Source of the DNA: Pararhodobacter aggregans
GTDB lineage: Bacteria; Pseudomonadota; Alphaproteobacteria; Rhodobacterales; Rhodobacteraceae
Length of the DNA stretch: 64,000 nucleotides
Direction: 5' to 3'
Assembly (NCBI RefSeq): GCF_003075525.1
Contig: NZ_QDDR01000003.1
Coordinates: 1-64,000 of the forward strand
The position numbers and the translations under genes were made by a program. Within the stretch, counting starts at the first letter, position 1. Each line of letters begins with the position of its first letter. This document shows positions 26,320 through 35,701 of the stretch, one piece after another. The notes under the pieces were generated by a model. The model ran no database searches. It worked only from the letters and a program-made list of their open reading frames with translations, and was not told where the DNA came from.

Positions 26320-26979
26320 ATGGCAAAGAGAAACCGCAGCTTCGCGGTGGTCGGCCTCGGCGCTTTCGGCAGCACCGTCGCCACCGAACTGGCCCGCTTT
26401 GGCAACCGCGTTATCGGCATCGACATCGACGAACGCCGCGTCTCGCTTCTGACCTCGACCCTGAGCAGCGCGCTCATCATGGACGCCACCGACGAGGCGG
26501 CCCTGCGCGAGGCGGGGATCGACAAGTACGACGTGGCGCTGGTCGCCATCGGCTCGAACCTCGAGGCCAGCATCCTGACCGCGATGACGCTCAAGCTGAT
26601 CGGGATCGAGACGATCTGGGTCAAGGCCTCGAGCCGCACGCATCACCGGATCCTGGCCAAGCTGGGCGTCGACCGGGTGATCCAGCCCGAGCAGGAGATG
26701 GGCCGCCACATCGCCCAGATGCTCAACAACCCGGTGCTGCAGGATTACGTCAGCCTCGGCAACGGCTACAGCGTCGTCAACATCGTGGTGCCGAAGCGGC
26801 TGGAGGGGCGCGAGCTGAGCACCCTGGGCCTGGGCACGGTCCATGACCTGCGGCTGCTGGGGGTGATGCGGGGGACCGAGTTCCGCCATTCCACCGAGGA
26901 CACGCTGCTGGAGACCGACGACAAGCTGATCTTGCTGGGCAAGCGCGGCGAGTTGCGCAGCTTCGGGGATTCGCTGTGA
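26320..26979 (+). CDS. TrkA/KtrA-type potassium uptake regulatory subunit
   Basis: A 219-residue cytoplasmic RCK protein. The Rossmann-fold N-terminal half has FAVVGLGAFGSTVATELARF and VIGIDIDERRV, which bind NAD(H) or adenine nucleotides. The C-terminal TrkA_C half has LEGRELSTLGLGTVHDLRLL and DDKLILLGKRGELRSF. It gates the membrane subunit encoded next. The ATG at 26320 follows GGGGGA. The stop overlaps the transporter GTG start by four bases (GTGA). Confidence 0.9.
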   Translation: MAKRNRSFAVVGLGAFGSTVATELARFGNRVIGIDIDERRVSLLTSTLSSALIMDATDEAALREAGIDKYDVALVAIGSNLEASILTAMTLKLIGIETIWVKASSRTHHRILAKLGVDRVIQPEQEMGRHIAQMLNNPVLQDYVSLGNGYSVVNIVVPKRLEGRELSTLGLGTVHDLRLLGVMRGTEFRHSTEDTLLETDDKLILLGKRGELRSFGDSL

Positions 26980-28325
26980 GATTGCGCCGCCGGCTGCGGA
27001 AGCTGGGCGGCCGGCTGCGCCAGATCCCGCCGCCCGCCATCCTGGCCCTGCTCTATGCGGTGCTGATCGCCCTGGGCGCGATGGCGCTGAAACTGCCGCT
27101 CGCGCATACGGGCGCTCTCACCTGGTCGGATGCGATCTTCACCGCCACCTCGGCGGTGACGGTGACGGGGCTCGTGGTGTTCGACGTGGGCGCCCAGCTG
27201 ACCTGGTTCGGCGAATTCGTGGTGGCCTTCCTGATCCAGCTGGGCGGGCTGGGGCTGATGACCTTCGCGGTGCTGATCCTGGCCGCGCTGGGCATGCCTT
27301 TGGGCATCACCGGGCAGGTCTTCCTGCGCGAGGACCTGAACCACCATTCCATGCACCGGCTGCTGGGGCTGGCCGGGACCGTCCTGCGCGTGGTGCTGGT
27401 CTGCGAGGTGGCGGGCGCGCTGCTCCTGGCGCTGACCTTCGTGCCGCGGCTGGGGCTGGCCGAGGGGATGTGGGCGGCCGTCTTCCACTCCATCTCCGCC
27501 TTCAACAACGCCGGATTTTCCACCTTCCCGGACGGGCTGATCGGCTATGCCACCGACCCGGTGGTCAACAGCGTGATCCCGGCGCTGTTCATCATCGGCG
27601 GCATCGGCTTCGTGGTCATGAGGGACGTGACCGGCGGCCGCCCGCCGCAGGCCTGGAGCCTGCACACCAAGATCATGCTGCTGGGGACCGGCATCCTGAT
27701 CCCCTGGTCGGTGCTGGGCTTTGCCGCGCTGGAATGGAACAACCCCGGCACGCTGGGCCAGTATGACAGCACCATCGCCCGGCTGGTGGTCAGCTGGTTT
27801 CAGGGCGTGACCACCCGGACCGCGGGTTTCAACACCGTCGATATCGGCCAGTTGCACGACGACACCTCGGTCATGTTCATCTCGCTGATGCTGATCGGCG
27901 GCGGCCCGGCCTCGACCGCGGGCGGGATCAAGGTGACGACCTTCGTCGTCATGCTGCTGGCCACCGTCGCCTTCTTCCGCCGTCAGACACAGCTGCATGC
28001 CTTCGGCCGCTCCATCGGGCTGGAGCAGGTGCTCAAGGTCATGGCGCTGACGGCGATCTCGGTGCTGATCGTCTTCATCGGCGTCTTCATCATGACCGTG
28101 GCCCATGACGGCCAGTTCCTCGACATCGCCTTCGAGGTCTCCTCGGCCTTCGGCACCGTGGGCCTGAGTCGCGGCATCACCGGCGAGCTGAACGAGGTCG
28201 GCCGGACGGTGATCGTGGCGATCATGTTCCTGGGCCGGGTCGGACCGCTGACGCTGGGCTTCTTCCTGGCCACCCGCACCACGCCCCGCATCCGTTATCC
28301 GCAGGCGACAATTCACCTAGGCTGA
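26976..28325 (+). CDS. KtrB/TrkH-type potassium transporter membrane subunit
   Basis: A 449-residue SKT-family transporter with four M1-P-M2 repeats. Pore-loop segments include SDAIFTATSAVTVTGLVVFD, HSISAFNNAGFSTFPDG, QGVTTRTAGFNTVDIGQLH and FEVSSAFGTVGLSRGITGEL, each with the single conserved glycine of the selectivity filter. It imports K+ (often Na+-coupled) across the inner membrane. The GTG start overlaps the end of the RCK-subunit gene, so the pair is coupled. Confidence 0.93.
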   Translation: MRLRRRLRKLGGRLRQIPPPAILALLYAVLIALGAMALKLPLAHTGALTWSDAIFTATSAVTVTGLVVFDVGAQLTWFGEFVVAFLIQLGGLGLMTFAVLILAALGMPLGITGQVFLREDLNHHSMHRLLGLAGTVLRVVLVCEVAGALLLALTFVPRLGLAEGMWAAVFHSISAFNNAGFSTFPDGLIGYATDPVVNSVIPALFIIGGIGFVVMRDVTGGRPPQAWSLHTKIMLLGTGILIPWSVLGFAALEWNNPGTLGQYDSTIARLVVSWFQGVTTRTAGFNTVDIGQLHDDTSVMFISLMLIGGGPASTAGGIKVTTFVVMLLATVAFFRRQTQLHAFGRSIGLEQVLKVMALTAISVLIVFIGVFIMTVAHDGQFLDIAFEVSSAFGTVGLSRGITGELNEVGRTVIVAIMFLGRVGPLTLGFFLATRTTPRIRYPQATIHLG

Positions 28326-28522
28326 CGCTTGGCTCTTTCCCTGCGCGGCAGGCAGGCTATATTCCTCTGGTCAGCGCGTATGGGGCGCGCCCTATCCCGA
28401 GATCTGCCATCGACGACCTTCTCCGCCCGGCTCCGCAGCCGTTTCCGAATGTTGAACCCGCCGACCATGCCGAACGGCTCGCCGGCAGAGAGCGGCTCGA
28501 CGCCCTAACCCGGAGCCAGCTG

Positions 28523-29554
28523 ATGGATTCCGGGGCCGAAGTGGTGTTCGACCGGGCCTCGCGGCTGGCCTCGCGCATTCTGGGAACGCCGATCGCGCTG
28601 CTTTCGGTGGTCGATTCGAAGCGGCAGTTCTTCAAATCCTCGGTCGGGCTGGACGAGGGGCTGACCGGCACGCCGCTGTCGCATTCCTTCTGCCAATATG
28701 TGGTCAGCCGGGGCGCGCCGCTGGCGGTCAGCGACGCCCGTGTGCATCCGCTGCTGGCCAGCAACGGCGCGGTGCCGGACCTGCAGGTCATCGCCTATCT
28801 GGGCGTGCCTGTGCGCGATGGCGAGGGGCAGGTCCTGGGCTCGCTCTGCGCCATCGACCATGAACCGCGCGAGTGGACCGAGCGGGATCTGGCCGACCTG
28901 ACCGACCTCGCCACCATCGTCGAGACCGAGATCGCCCTGCGACGCGTGGTGGTCGAGCGGCAATTGCTGATCCAGGAGCTGAACCACCGGGTGAAGAACC
29001 TGTTCTCGGTGGTGGGCGGCATCGTCCGCATGAGCCGCGCCACCGGCGAAAGCGCCAGCGCGCTGTCGGATCGCCTGCAGGCGCTGTCGCGGGCCCATGC
29101 GCTGATCGCCCCCGCCATCCACGCCAATCAACCGGCCGAAGCCGGGACCACGCTGCGCGCCCTGATCGGCACGCTGCTGGCGCCCTGGGATTCCGAGGGG
29201 CAGGCCTGGCAAATACAGGGCGGGGATCTGACCATCGGCGCCCGGGCCACCACGGCATTGACACTGGCCTTTCACGAACTGGCCACCAATGCCGCGAAAT
29301 ACGGCGCCCTGTCGGATGACACACCCGGGGCGAGGCTGAGCATCGACTGGGTGATCGGCGACGAGGATCTGCGCCTGACCTGGGCCGAATGCGGGGTCGA
29401 GGCCGTCGCCGCAGCCGCGGCTCCGGCCGGGTTCGGCACGCAGCTGATCGGCCTGACCCTGCAGGGCCAGCTGGGCGGCAGGGTCGACACCTGCCACGAC
29501 GACAGCACGCTGCGCCATGTCATCACCCTCCCGCTGAGCGCGCTGGCCCATTGA
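28523..29554 (+). CDS. GAF-domain HWE/HisKA_2 sensor histidine kinase
   Basis: A 343-residue soluble kinase. The N-terminal GAF domain spans about residues 5-150 (PIALLSVVDSKRQFFKSSVG, LGVPVRDGEGQVLGSLCAID). The phospho-acceptor helix is LIQELNHRVKNLFSVVGGIV with the H-R-x-K-N motif of HWE/HisKA_2 kinases, and the ATPase N-box is FHELATNAAKYGAL. The G-box region is AGFGTQLIGLTLQGQLGG. No transmembrane segment, so it senses a cytoplasmic signal. GGAG (28512-28515) supports ATG 28523. The frame is open and family-like for about 20 codons upstream, see findings. No response-regulator gene is adjacent. Confidence 0.88.
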   Translation: MDSGAEVVFDRASRLASRILGTPIALLSVVDSKRQFFKSSVGLDEGLTGTPLSHSFCQYVVSRGAPLAVSDARVHPLLASNGAVPDLQVIAYLGVPVRDGEGQVLGSLCAIDHEPREWTERDLADLTDLATIVETEIALRRVVVERQLLIQELNHRVKNLFSVVGGIVRMSRATGESASALSDRLQALSRAHALIAPAIHANQPAEAGTTLRALIGTLLAPWDSEGQAWQIQGGDLTIGARATTALTLAFHELATNAAKYGALSDDTPGARLSIDWVIGDEDLRLTWAECGVEAVAAAAAPAGFGTQLIGLTLQGQLGGRVDTCHDDSTLRHVITLPLSALAH

Positions 29555-29690
29555 GGCGCGGATGCCGGAGCCCCGACCGGCCGCCCGGATCTTTCCTTGA
29601 CCCCTCGGACAGGTGACCCCACACTTCCCCGGCGCCTGCGGAACGACCAGACGACGGCGCATTTCACTGTAAAAAGTAGGGGAGAACGTC

Positions 29691-30083
29691 ATGATCCGGT
29701 TTACGTTTTTCGTTGCGGCCGCCCTTCTGGCCGGCGCGACCGCAGCCCAGGCCCAATTCAGTCTCGCCTTTCAATGGGGCAATATTCCCCGCTGCACCTC
29801 GGGCAATCCCAACACCGTCCCGAACCCCCAGTTCACGATCCGCAACCTGCCCGCGGGCACTGACACGGTCGAACTGCGGCTCGTCGATCTCGACGTTCCG
29901 CAATACAATCACGGCGGTGCGACCCTGCGGCTGAGCCAGTCGGGCACCCTGCCGCCGGGGATCTTCACCTATCGCAGCCCCTGCCCGCCCAATGGCGTGC
30001 ATACCTATCAATGGACGGCGACCGCCCGTCAGGGGCGGCAGGTGCTGGGCACGGCCACCGCGCAGCGGCGCTACCCGGAATAG
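29691..30083 (+). CDS. Small secreted PEBP-like protein
   Basis: A 130-residue exported protein with signal peptide ending AQAQ. The mature part has FTIRNLPAGTDTVELRLVDL, a DVPQYNHGG segment and YRSPCPPNGVHTYQWTATA, which resembles the ligand-site strand of YbhB/PEBP (phosphatidylethanolamine-binding) proteins. It is shorter than typical PEBPs (150-180), so it may be a reduced member. Family proteins bind anionic ligands, and bacterial roles are mostly unknown. AGGGGAGAACGTC precedes the ATG. It stands alone between the kinase and pnp. Confidence 0.6.
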   Translation: MIRFTFFVAAALLAGATAAQAQFSLAFQWGNIPRCTSGNPNTVPNPQFTIRNLPAGTDTVELRLVDLDVPQYNHGGATLRLSQSGTLPPGIFTYRSPCPPNGVHTYQWTATARQGRQVLGTATAQRRYPE

Positions 30084-30133
30084 ATCGCCGGACGCAATCC
30101 GACCGACACCAGCGGGGAAAGGGGCGCCGCGCT

Positions 30134-30153
30134 GCGCGGGCTGTCGCCCGCGC
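30134..30153. other. Perfect hairpin between the PEBP-like gene and pnp
   Basis: GCGCGGGC-TGTC-GCCCGCGC has eight-base arms and no T-tract. It lies 50 bases after the PEBP-like stop and about 180 bases before pnp. It may protect a transcript end or form part of the pnp leader, which in enterobacteria is a target of RNase III and PNPase autoregulation. That parallel is not shown here. Confidence 0.4.
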
Positions 30154-30331
30154 GGCCGACTGCCGCGGCCTCCCCCTTCCCCCGCAGCCATTTTTCCTGT
30201 ATGGCCCCGCAGCATCTGTGACGTGACGCTGTGACCCCGGCGTGATGCGAAGGATAGGGGTCGGCGGCAATGGGGCCGCCATAGACACGGGAGACCCGGC
30301 AGGGGCCGGGAGCGCTCCCAGAGGAAACTGA

Positions 30332-32470
30332 ATGTTCAATATCACCAAGAAATCCATCCAGTGGGGCCAAGAGACGCTCACGCTGGAATCGGGCCGCGTT
30401 GCCCGCCAGGCCGACGGCTCGGTCATCGCCACGCTGGGCGACACCTCGGTCATGGCCAACGTGACCTTCGCCAAGGCGGCGAAGCCCGGTCAGGACTTTT
30501 TCCCGCTGACCGTCCATTACCAGGAACGCACCTACGCCGCGGGCAAGATCCCCGGCGGGTTCTTCAAGCGTGAAGGCCGTCCCTCGGAAAAAGAGACGCT
30601 GACCTCGCGCCTGATCGACCGCCCGATCCGCCCGCTGTTCGTCGAAGGCTTCCGCAACGAAGTGCTGGTCGTCTGCACCGTGCTGTCGCACGATCTGGTC
30701 AACGAACCCGACGTGCTGGCGATGATCGCCGCCTCGGCCGCGCTGACCATCTCGGGCGTGCCCTTCATGGGCCCGATCGCCGCCGCGCGCGTCGGTTTCG
30801 CCAATGGCGAGTATGTGCTGAACCCCGATTGCGACGACATGGTCAAGCTGCGGGACAACCCCGAACAGCGTCTGGACCTGGTCGTGGCCGGCACCGCCGA
30901 CGCGGTGATGATGGTCGAATCCGAAGCCTATGAGCTGTCGGAAGCCGAGATGCTGGGCGCCGTGAAATTCGCCCACGAGTCGATCCAGCCGGTCATCGGC
31001 CTGATCATCGACTTCGCCGAGGAATGCGCGAAAGAGCCCTTCGACTTCGACGCGCCCGACTATTCGGCGATCCTGTCGCGGATCAAGGCGCTGGGCGAGA
31101 CGCAGATGCGCGCCGCCTTCGCCATCAAGGACAAGCAGGACCGCGTCAACGCGATCTCGGAAGCCCGCGCCGCCATCAAGGCGCAGCTGAACGAGGCCGA
31201 GCTGGCCGACCCGCAGCTCGACACCGCGATGAAGAAGCTGGAAGCCTCGATCCTGCGCGGCGACGTCATCAACGGCGCGCCCCGCATCGACGGCCGCTCG
31301 ACCACCGACATCCGCCCGATCACCTGCGAAACCTCGGTCCTGCCGCGGACGCATGGCTCGGCGTTGTTCACCCGGGGCGAGACGCAATCGCTCTGCGTGG
31401 CGACGCTCGGCACCGGCGATGACGAGCAATTCGTCGACGCGCTGACCGGCACCTACAAGGCCAACTTCCTGCTGCACTACAACTTCCCGCCCTATTCGGT
31501 CGGCGAAGTGGGCCGCATGGGCAGCCCGGGCCGCCGTGAGATCGGTCACGGGAAACTCGCCTGGCGCGCGCTGCAGGCCGTCCTGCCCGCCGCCACCGAC
31601 TTCCCCTACACGATCCGCATGGTCTCCGAGATCACCGAATCGAACGGCTCCAGCTCGATGGCCACCGTCTGCGGCGGCTCGCTGTCGATGATGGACGCGG
31701 GCGTGCCGCTGAAGGCGCCGGTCGCCGGTGTGGCCATGGGCCTGATCCTGGAAGACGACGGCCGCTTCGCCGTGCTGACCGACATCCTGGGCGACGAGGA
31801 TCACCTCGGCGACATGGACTTCAAGGTCGCGGGCACCGAGAATGGCATCACCTCGCTGCAGATGGACATCAAGGTTTCGGGGATCACCTTCGAGATCATG
31901 GAGCAGGCCCTGGCGCAAGCCAAGGACGGCCGGATGCACATCCTGGGCGAGATGGCGAAATCGCTGACCTCGGCCAATGCCTTCAGCCAATACGCGCCGA
32001 AGATCGAGACGATGACCATCCCGACCGACAAGATCCGCGAAGTGATCGGCTCGGGCGGCAAGGTGATCCGCGAGATCGTCGAAGTCTCGGGCGCCAAGGT
32101 CGACATCAACGACGACGGCACGATCAAGATCGCCTCGAACGACCAGGCGGCGATCAAGAAGGCCTATGACATGATCTATTCGATCGTGGCAGAGCCGGAA
32201 GTCGGCCAGATCTACACCGGCACCGTGGTGAAGATCGTCGATTTCGGCGCCTTCGTGAACTTCTTCGGCAAGCGCGACGGTCTGGTCCACGTGTCCCAGA
32301 TCGCCAACAAGCGCCTGAACCACCCGTCCGACCTGCTGAAGGAAGGCCAGGAAGTGAAGGTCAAGCTCTTGGGCTTCGACGATCGCGGCAAGGTCCGCCT
32401 GGCGATGAAGATGGTCGACCAGGAAACCGGCGAAGAGATCGCCGAGAAGAAAGACGACAGCGCCGAGTGA
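30332..32470 (+). CDS. pnp: Polynucleotide phosphorylase
   Basis: A 712-residue 3'-5' exoribonuclease of the RNA degradosome. Two RNase PH domains are present ([20 protein letters not shown]; later [20 protein letters not shown] and [20 protein letters not shown]). A helical linker, a KH domain ([20 protein letters not shown]) and an S1 domain ([20 protein letters not shown]) follow. It phosphorolytically degrades mRNA and can add tails. AGAGGAAA precedes the ATG. It ends in a strong terminator. Length and all domains are normal. Confidence 0.98.
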   Translation: MFNITKKSIQWGQETLTLESGRVARQADGSVIATLGDTSVMANVTFAKAAKPGQDFFPLTVHYQERTYAAGKIPGGFFKREGRPSEKETLTSRLIDRPIRPLFVEGFRNEVLVVCTVLSHDLVNEPDVLAMIAASAALTISGVPFMGPIAAARVGFANGEYVLNPDCDDMVKLRDNPEQRLDLVVAGTADAVMMVESEAYELSEAEMLGAVKFAHESIQPVIGLIIDFAEECAKEPFDFDAPDYSAILSRIKALGETQMRAAFAIKDKQDRVNAISEARAAIKAQLNEAELADPQLDTAMKKLEASILRGDVINGAPRIDGRSTTDIRPITCETSVLPRTHGSALFTRGETQSLCVATLGTGDDEQFVDALTGTYKANFLLHYNFPPYSVGEVGRMGSPGRREIGHGKLAWRALQAVLPAATDFPYTIRMVSEITESNGSSSMATVCGGSLSMMDAGVPLKAPVAGVAMGLILEDDGRFAVLTDILGDEDHLGDMDFKVAGTENGITSLQMDIKVSGITFEIMEQALAQAKDGRMHILGEMAKSLTSANAFSQYAPKIETMTIPTDKIREVIGSGGKVIREIVEVSGAKVDINDDGTIKIASNDQAAIKKAYDMIYSIVAEPEVGQIYTGTVVKIVDFGAFVNFFGKRDGLVHVSQIANKRLNHPSDLLKEGQEVKVKLLGFDDRGKVRLAMKMVDQETGEEIAEKKDDSAE

Positions 32471-32492
32471 TCGGTTCTGTCTGAAAGATGCG

Positions 32493-32518
32493 GGGCCCCG
32501 GCAGCGATGCCGGGGCCC
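32493..32518 (+). terminator. Terminator hairpin of pnp
   Basis: A perfect 10-bp inverted repeat GGGCCCCGGC / GCCGGGGCCC around AGCGAT, followed by TT. It lies 22 bases after the pnp stop. Confidence 0.8.
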
Positions 32519-32534
32519 TTGGCGTTTGACGAGC

Positions 32535-32558
32535 GGTGCGTGCAAGCACGCACCCTAC
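32535..32558 (-). repeat. GTAG palindrome, type D, copy 1
   Basis: Minus strand reads GTAG, then GGTGCGTGC-TT-GCACGCACC. It is the exact reverse complement of the copy at 32621-32644. The pair plus the type B copy at 32656 form a cluster like the BIMEs of enterobacteria, located between pnp and the end of asd. Confidence 0.75.
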
Positions 32559-32620
32559 GGGCGCAGGGTCTGCTTGCCAGGCCTGCGCCTCTGCACCGGA
32601 AAGGCGGCCTCTTCCCGGCG

Positions 32621-32644
32621 GTAGGGTGCGTGCTTGCACGCACC
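32621..32644 (+). repeat. GTAG palindrome, type D, copy 2
   Basis: Plus strand reads GTAG followed by a nine-base-arm hairpin with a TT loop, identical to the inverted copy 63 bases upstream. The opposite orientations would allow a long cruciform or hairpin over the whole 110 bp. Confidence 0.75.
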
Positions 32645-32655
32645 GGGCCCGGTCA

Positions 32656-32678
32656 GGTGGGATGAAATCCCACCCTAC
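32656..32678 (-). repeat. GTAG palindrome, type B, copy 1
   Basis: Minus strand reads GTAG, then GGTGGGAT-TTC-ATCCCACC. The 23 bases are identical to the copy at 52750-52772. It lies 13 bases downstream of the asd stop. Confidence 0.75.
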
Positions 32679-32690
32679 GGGTGCCCCGCC

Positions 32691-33749
32691 TCAGAGCAGC
32701 GCCTCGGCGATCTGCACCGCGTTCAGCGCCGCGCCTTTCAGCAGCTGGTCCCCCACCACGAAGAGCGCCAGCGAATTCCCCGTGGGGTCGCCCAGATCCT
32801 CGCGGATGCGGCCGACCAGCACGGCGTCCTGGCCCGAGGCCTCGACCGGCATCGGGAAATGGTTGCCGACGCGGTCATCGACCAGCCGCAGGCCCGGGGC
32901 CACGCCCAGCAGCTGGCGGGCGCGCTCGACCGAGACGGGGGCGTCGAACTCGATGCTCACCGCCATGCCATGCGCGCGCAAGACCGGCACGCGGATGCAG
33001 GTGATGCCGACCGGCAGGTCGGGGCGGCCGAGGATGCGGCGGGTTTCGGCCACGACTTTCTCTTCCTCGCCGTTGTAGCCGCTGTCGGGATCGACCGCCG
33101 CGTTATGCGAGAAGAAGTTGAAGGCATAGGGATGCGGCAGAACCTTCGGCGTGAAGGGTTGGCCGTCCAGATAGGCGGCGGTCGCCTGACGCAGCTCCTC
33201 CATCGCCGCGGCCCCGGCGCCGGAGGCGGCCTGATAGGTCGCCACGTTCAGCCGCCGGATGCGCGTCTCCTGCGCCAGCGGCGCCAGCGCCACGGTCAGG
33301 ATCGCCGCCACGCAATTCGGGTTGGCGATGATGCCGCTATGCGCCGCCATGGCGGCGGCGTTGACCTCGGGCACCACCAGCGGCACCTCGGGCGCCATGC
33401 GGAAGGCCGAGGAATTGTCGACGACGATGGCCCCGGCCGCCACGGCGATCGGCCCGTATTTGCGCGAGATCGAGGCCCCGGCCGAGAAGAGCGCGAGATC
33501 GACGCCGCGGAAGCTGTCCTCGGTCAGCTCCTGCACGACATGATCGCGGCCACGGAACGACAGCCGCGTGCCCGCCGAGCGGGCCGAGGCGAGGAGGCGC
33601 AGCTCGGCCACCGGGAAATCGCGGCTGGTCAGGCTTTCCAGGAGTTCGACGCCCACCGCGCCGGTCGCGCCGACGATGGCGACGACGGGGTGGGCCGGCA
33701 GGCGGCGGTTCAGGACGGGGGCGGGGGCATCAAGGACTTCGGTCGACAT
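32691..33749 (-). CDS. asd: Aspartate-semialdehyde dehydrogenase
   Basis: A 352-residue NADP-dependent enzyme that reduces aspartyl phosphate to the semialdehyde, feeding lysine/diaminopimelate, threonine and methionine synthesis. Landmarks are PVVAIVGATGAVGVELLESL (nucleotide binding), ANPNCVAAILTVALAPLAQE with the active-site Cys, TYQAASGAGAAAMEELR, and a C-terminal ITCIRVPVLRAHGMAVSIEF with the catalytic His. The ATG at 33749 follows TTGGAGAAGACG. Monocistronic. A GC-rich hairpin and a 19-codon open frame lie in the leader region, see findings. Confidence 0.96.
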   Translation of the reverse strand: MSTEVLDAPAPVLNRRLPAHPVVAIVGATGAVGVELLESLTSRDFPVAELRLLASARSAGTRLSFRGRDHVVQELTEDSFRGVDLALFSAGASISRKYGPIAVAAGAIVVDNSSAFRMAPEVPLVVPEVNAAAMAAHSGIIANPNCVAAILTVALAPLAQETRIRRLNVATYQAASGAGAAAMEELRQATAAYLDGQPFTPKVLPHPYAFNFFSHNAAVDPDSGYNGEEEKVVAETRRILGRPDLPVGITCIRVPVLRAHGMAVSIEFDAPVSVERARQLLGVAPGLRLVDDRVGNHFPMPVEASGQDAVLVGRIREDLGDPTGNSLALFVVGDQLLKGAALNAVQIAEALL

Positions 33750-33980
33750 CGTCTTCTCCAAGAGAGGACGGGGACCGTTTTCCGTGTCGCGCCCCGTCCG
33801 GTTTCCGGCGGGGCTTTCGGGGTTCAGTTCGGCCGACCGACCGCGCACACCCGAAGGACCCCCGCCGGAGCGGTGGTTTTCATAGTGCGCTTGAGGGTCG
33901 ATGCGAAGAACATGGCGCGGCAGGTAGCACCCGCCGCGCCGCAAATCAAGGGGCTTGCCGGGGGCGGCCCCGGGGCCGGG

Positions 33981-34008
33981 GTAGGATGGGCAATATTGCC
34001 CATCCTAC
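33981..34008. repeat. GTAG palindrome, type A, copy 2
   Basis: The 28-bp palindrome is identical to 189-216 and 59901-59928. It lies ten bases after the stop of the DUF2125 gene, so again at a gene's 3' end. Confidence 0.8.
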
Positions 34009-34018
34009 GATCCCCCGC

Positions 34019-35557
34019 TCAGAACGGCAGCGGCGCGCCGTTCACCGTGATCGCGCCGCCGGGCTGCAGCACCACCTCGGATTGCAGGTGGTCGTCACCC
34101 ACCGGCCGGCTCAGCCCGTTCATCATCATCCGCACGAAGAACAGCTGGTCCTGCGGCACCAGACCCATGCCCTGCAGCCGGGTCAGCAGCCGCTCGCCGC
34201 CCACCAGATCGAACAGGAACCGCCCGTCGGCATTGGGCCGCGCCTGGCCGATCTGGCCCATCAGCCCGCCGATCAGCGCCACCGCGCCCGAGCCGGTCAG
34301 CGCCGAATCGCCGACCTGCAGACGCAGGTCGTTCAGCGACACGCTGGACACATCGACGGGCGGCGCGTCGCTCTCGCCGAAATCGGGGCCGATCTCCTGG
34401 GTCAGCCGGCCCTGGGCGCCCAGATCCACGGTCAGCGTCACGGGTTCGCCCGCGAATTGCCCCGCGCCGACCATCGCCAGCAGCTCGGCCGAGGGCGCGA
34501 GGTCGCGGAACGAGATCATGTAGCGCAGCGGCTGGTCATCGGGCGTTGCCACCAGCGGGAAGCCGAAGGCCATGTCCATGCCGCCCAGCGTCACCGAGCC
34601 CGGCAGCTGGCCGTAGCGGCCGCTCATCGACACGCCCTCGGCGTCGCCGGTGATGTCGACCCGCCCGTCCGCCGCGTCGAGCCGCAGCTGGCTGGCGCCG
34701 CCCTGGGTCTGCATGGCGACTTCCACCCCCTCGATCATCTGGCGCGAGGTCTGCGCCGACGCGCCGGAGGTGAATTCGAGGCTGGCCGAGAAGCCGCTGT
34801 CGAAGGCCCGGCGGATCGCGCCCTCGTCATCCGACAGCGTGTCCAGTTCGGTGCCGGTGAAACGTATCGCGGGCGCGGTGATCGAGCCCGCCTGGCTGAT
34901 GGTCACGCCCTCGGTGCCCGGATCGGGATAGGTCAGGTCATAGGCGACACTGGCCGCCTGCAGCGAGATTTCCGCCGCCCCTTCGCGCGCCGCGCGCAGG
35001 CTGGCGTCCAGCGCCTGGAACTGCATCGAGACGCTGAGCGGGTCGGTCACGGAGCCGCCCTTGCCGCCCGGCAGGGTCACGCTGCCCGGCACCTGCACCA
35101 GCGACAGGTTCGGGAAGTCCAGATCCAGCGCCGCATTCGTCTCGGTCAGGTTGCCGGTGATGGTGCCATCATGGGTGACGGTGAAATGCCGCGTCAGCCC
35201 GCCTGCGAACAGGATCGCCAGATCCACCTGCGCCGAGGGCGCCAGCGCGATCATCTCGCCCTGGGGTTCGACCCGGAGCGTGTCCATGCTGATGATAAGG
35301 TCATTGGGGTTGGCGGTCGGGAAGATCCGCAGCCCGCTGACGGTCACCGAGGCATCGGTGCCGGTCGTGCCGGTGCTGGTCATGGTGAGCCCGGCGCCCG
35401 CGGCCATGCTTTGCAGATTGGCCCAGGCTTCGGGGGCCGTCAGGGCGAAGGCCGCGCCCGGCTGGATCGCCGCCAGGCACAGCGCCATCGCCGTGGCGGG
35501 CGCCACAAACCGGGGAGTGGCGCTCCGGGCGGAAGGACGGAGGGAGATGAACGACAT
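34019..35557 (-). CDS. DUF2125 family exported protein
   Basis: A 512-residue protein with a signal peptide (AMALCLAAIQPGAAFA) and a long, Cys-free mature part dominated by beta strands and repeated short amphipathic segments such as GSVTLPGGKGG and GEPVTLTVDLGAQGRLTQEI. The pattern fits DUF2125 proteins of alphaproteobacteria, which have a repetitive beta-rich, AsmA/LolB-reminiscent look, and are probably periplasmic. Function is unknown. Monocistronic, divergent from the short-chain dehydrogenase gene. The type A palindrome follows its stop. Confidence 0.75.
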   Translation of the reverse strand: MSFISLRPSARSATPRFVAPATAMALCLAAIQPGAAFALTAPEAWANLQSMAAGAGLTMTSTGTTGTDASVTVSGLRIFPTANPNDLIISMDTLRVEPQGEMIALAPSAQVDLAILFAGGLTRHFTVTHDGTITGNLTETNAALDLDFPNLSLVQVPGSVTLPGGKGGSVTDPLSVSMQFQALDASLRAAREGAAEISLQAASVAYDLTYPDPGTEGVTISQAGSITAPAIRFTGTELDTLSDDEGAIRRAFDSGFSASLEFTSGASAQTSRQMIEGVEVAMQTQGGASQLRLDAADGRVDITGDAEGVSMSGRYGQLPGSVTLGGMDMAFGFPLVATPDDQPLRYMISFRDLAPSAELLAMVGAGQFAGEPVTLTVDLGAQGRLTQEIGPDFGESDAPPVDVSSVSLNDLRLQVGDSALTGSGAVALIGGLMGQIGQARPNADGRFLFDLVGGERLLTRLQGMGLVPQDQLFFVRMMMNGLSRPVGDDHLQSEVVLQPGGAITVNGAPLPF

Positions 35558-35701
35558 TTCGGGTGAACTCCTTTTCAGCCTCGCGGCGTAACAGGCGCGA
35601 ATTCTGGCGTGCGCCCCCCGGGCGTCAAGTGAAAAGCCGGTGTACAGGGATGGTCAGGCACGAATCTGCGCGCTACCAAAGGCCGCAAACGGAGGCACAG
35701 G

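Noticed and set aside
30071-32545. An 824-codon minus-strand frame opposite pnp
   Set aside because: Antisense shadow of pnp with His/Asp/Arg-rich product and no recognisable domain.
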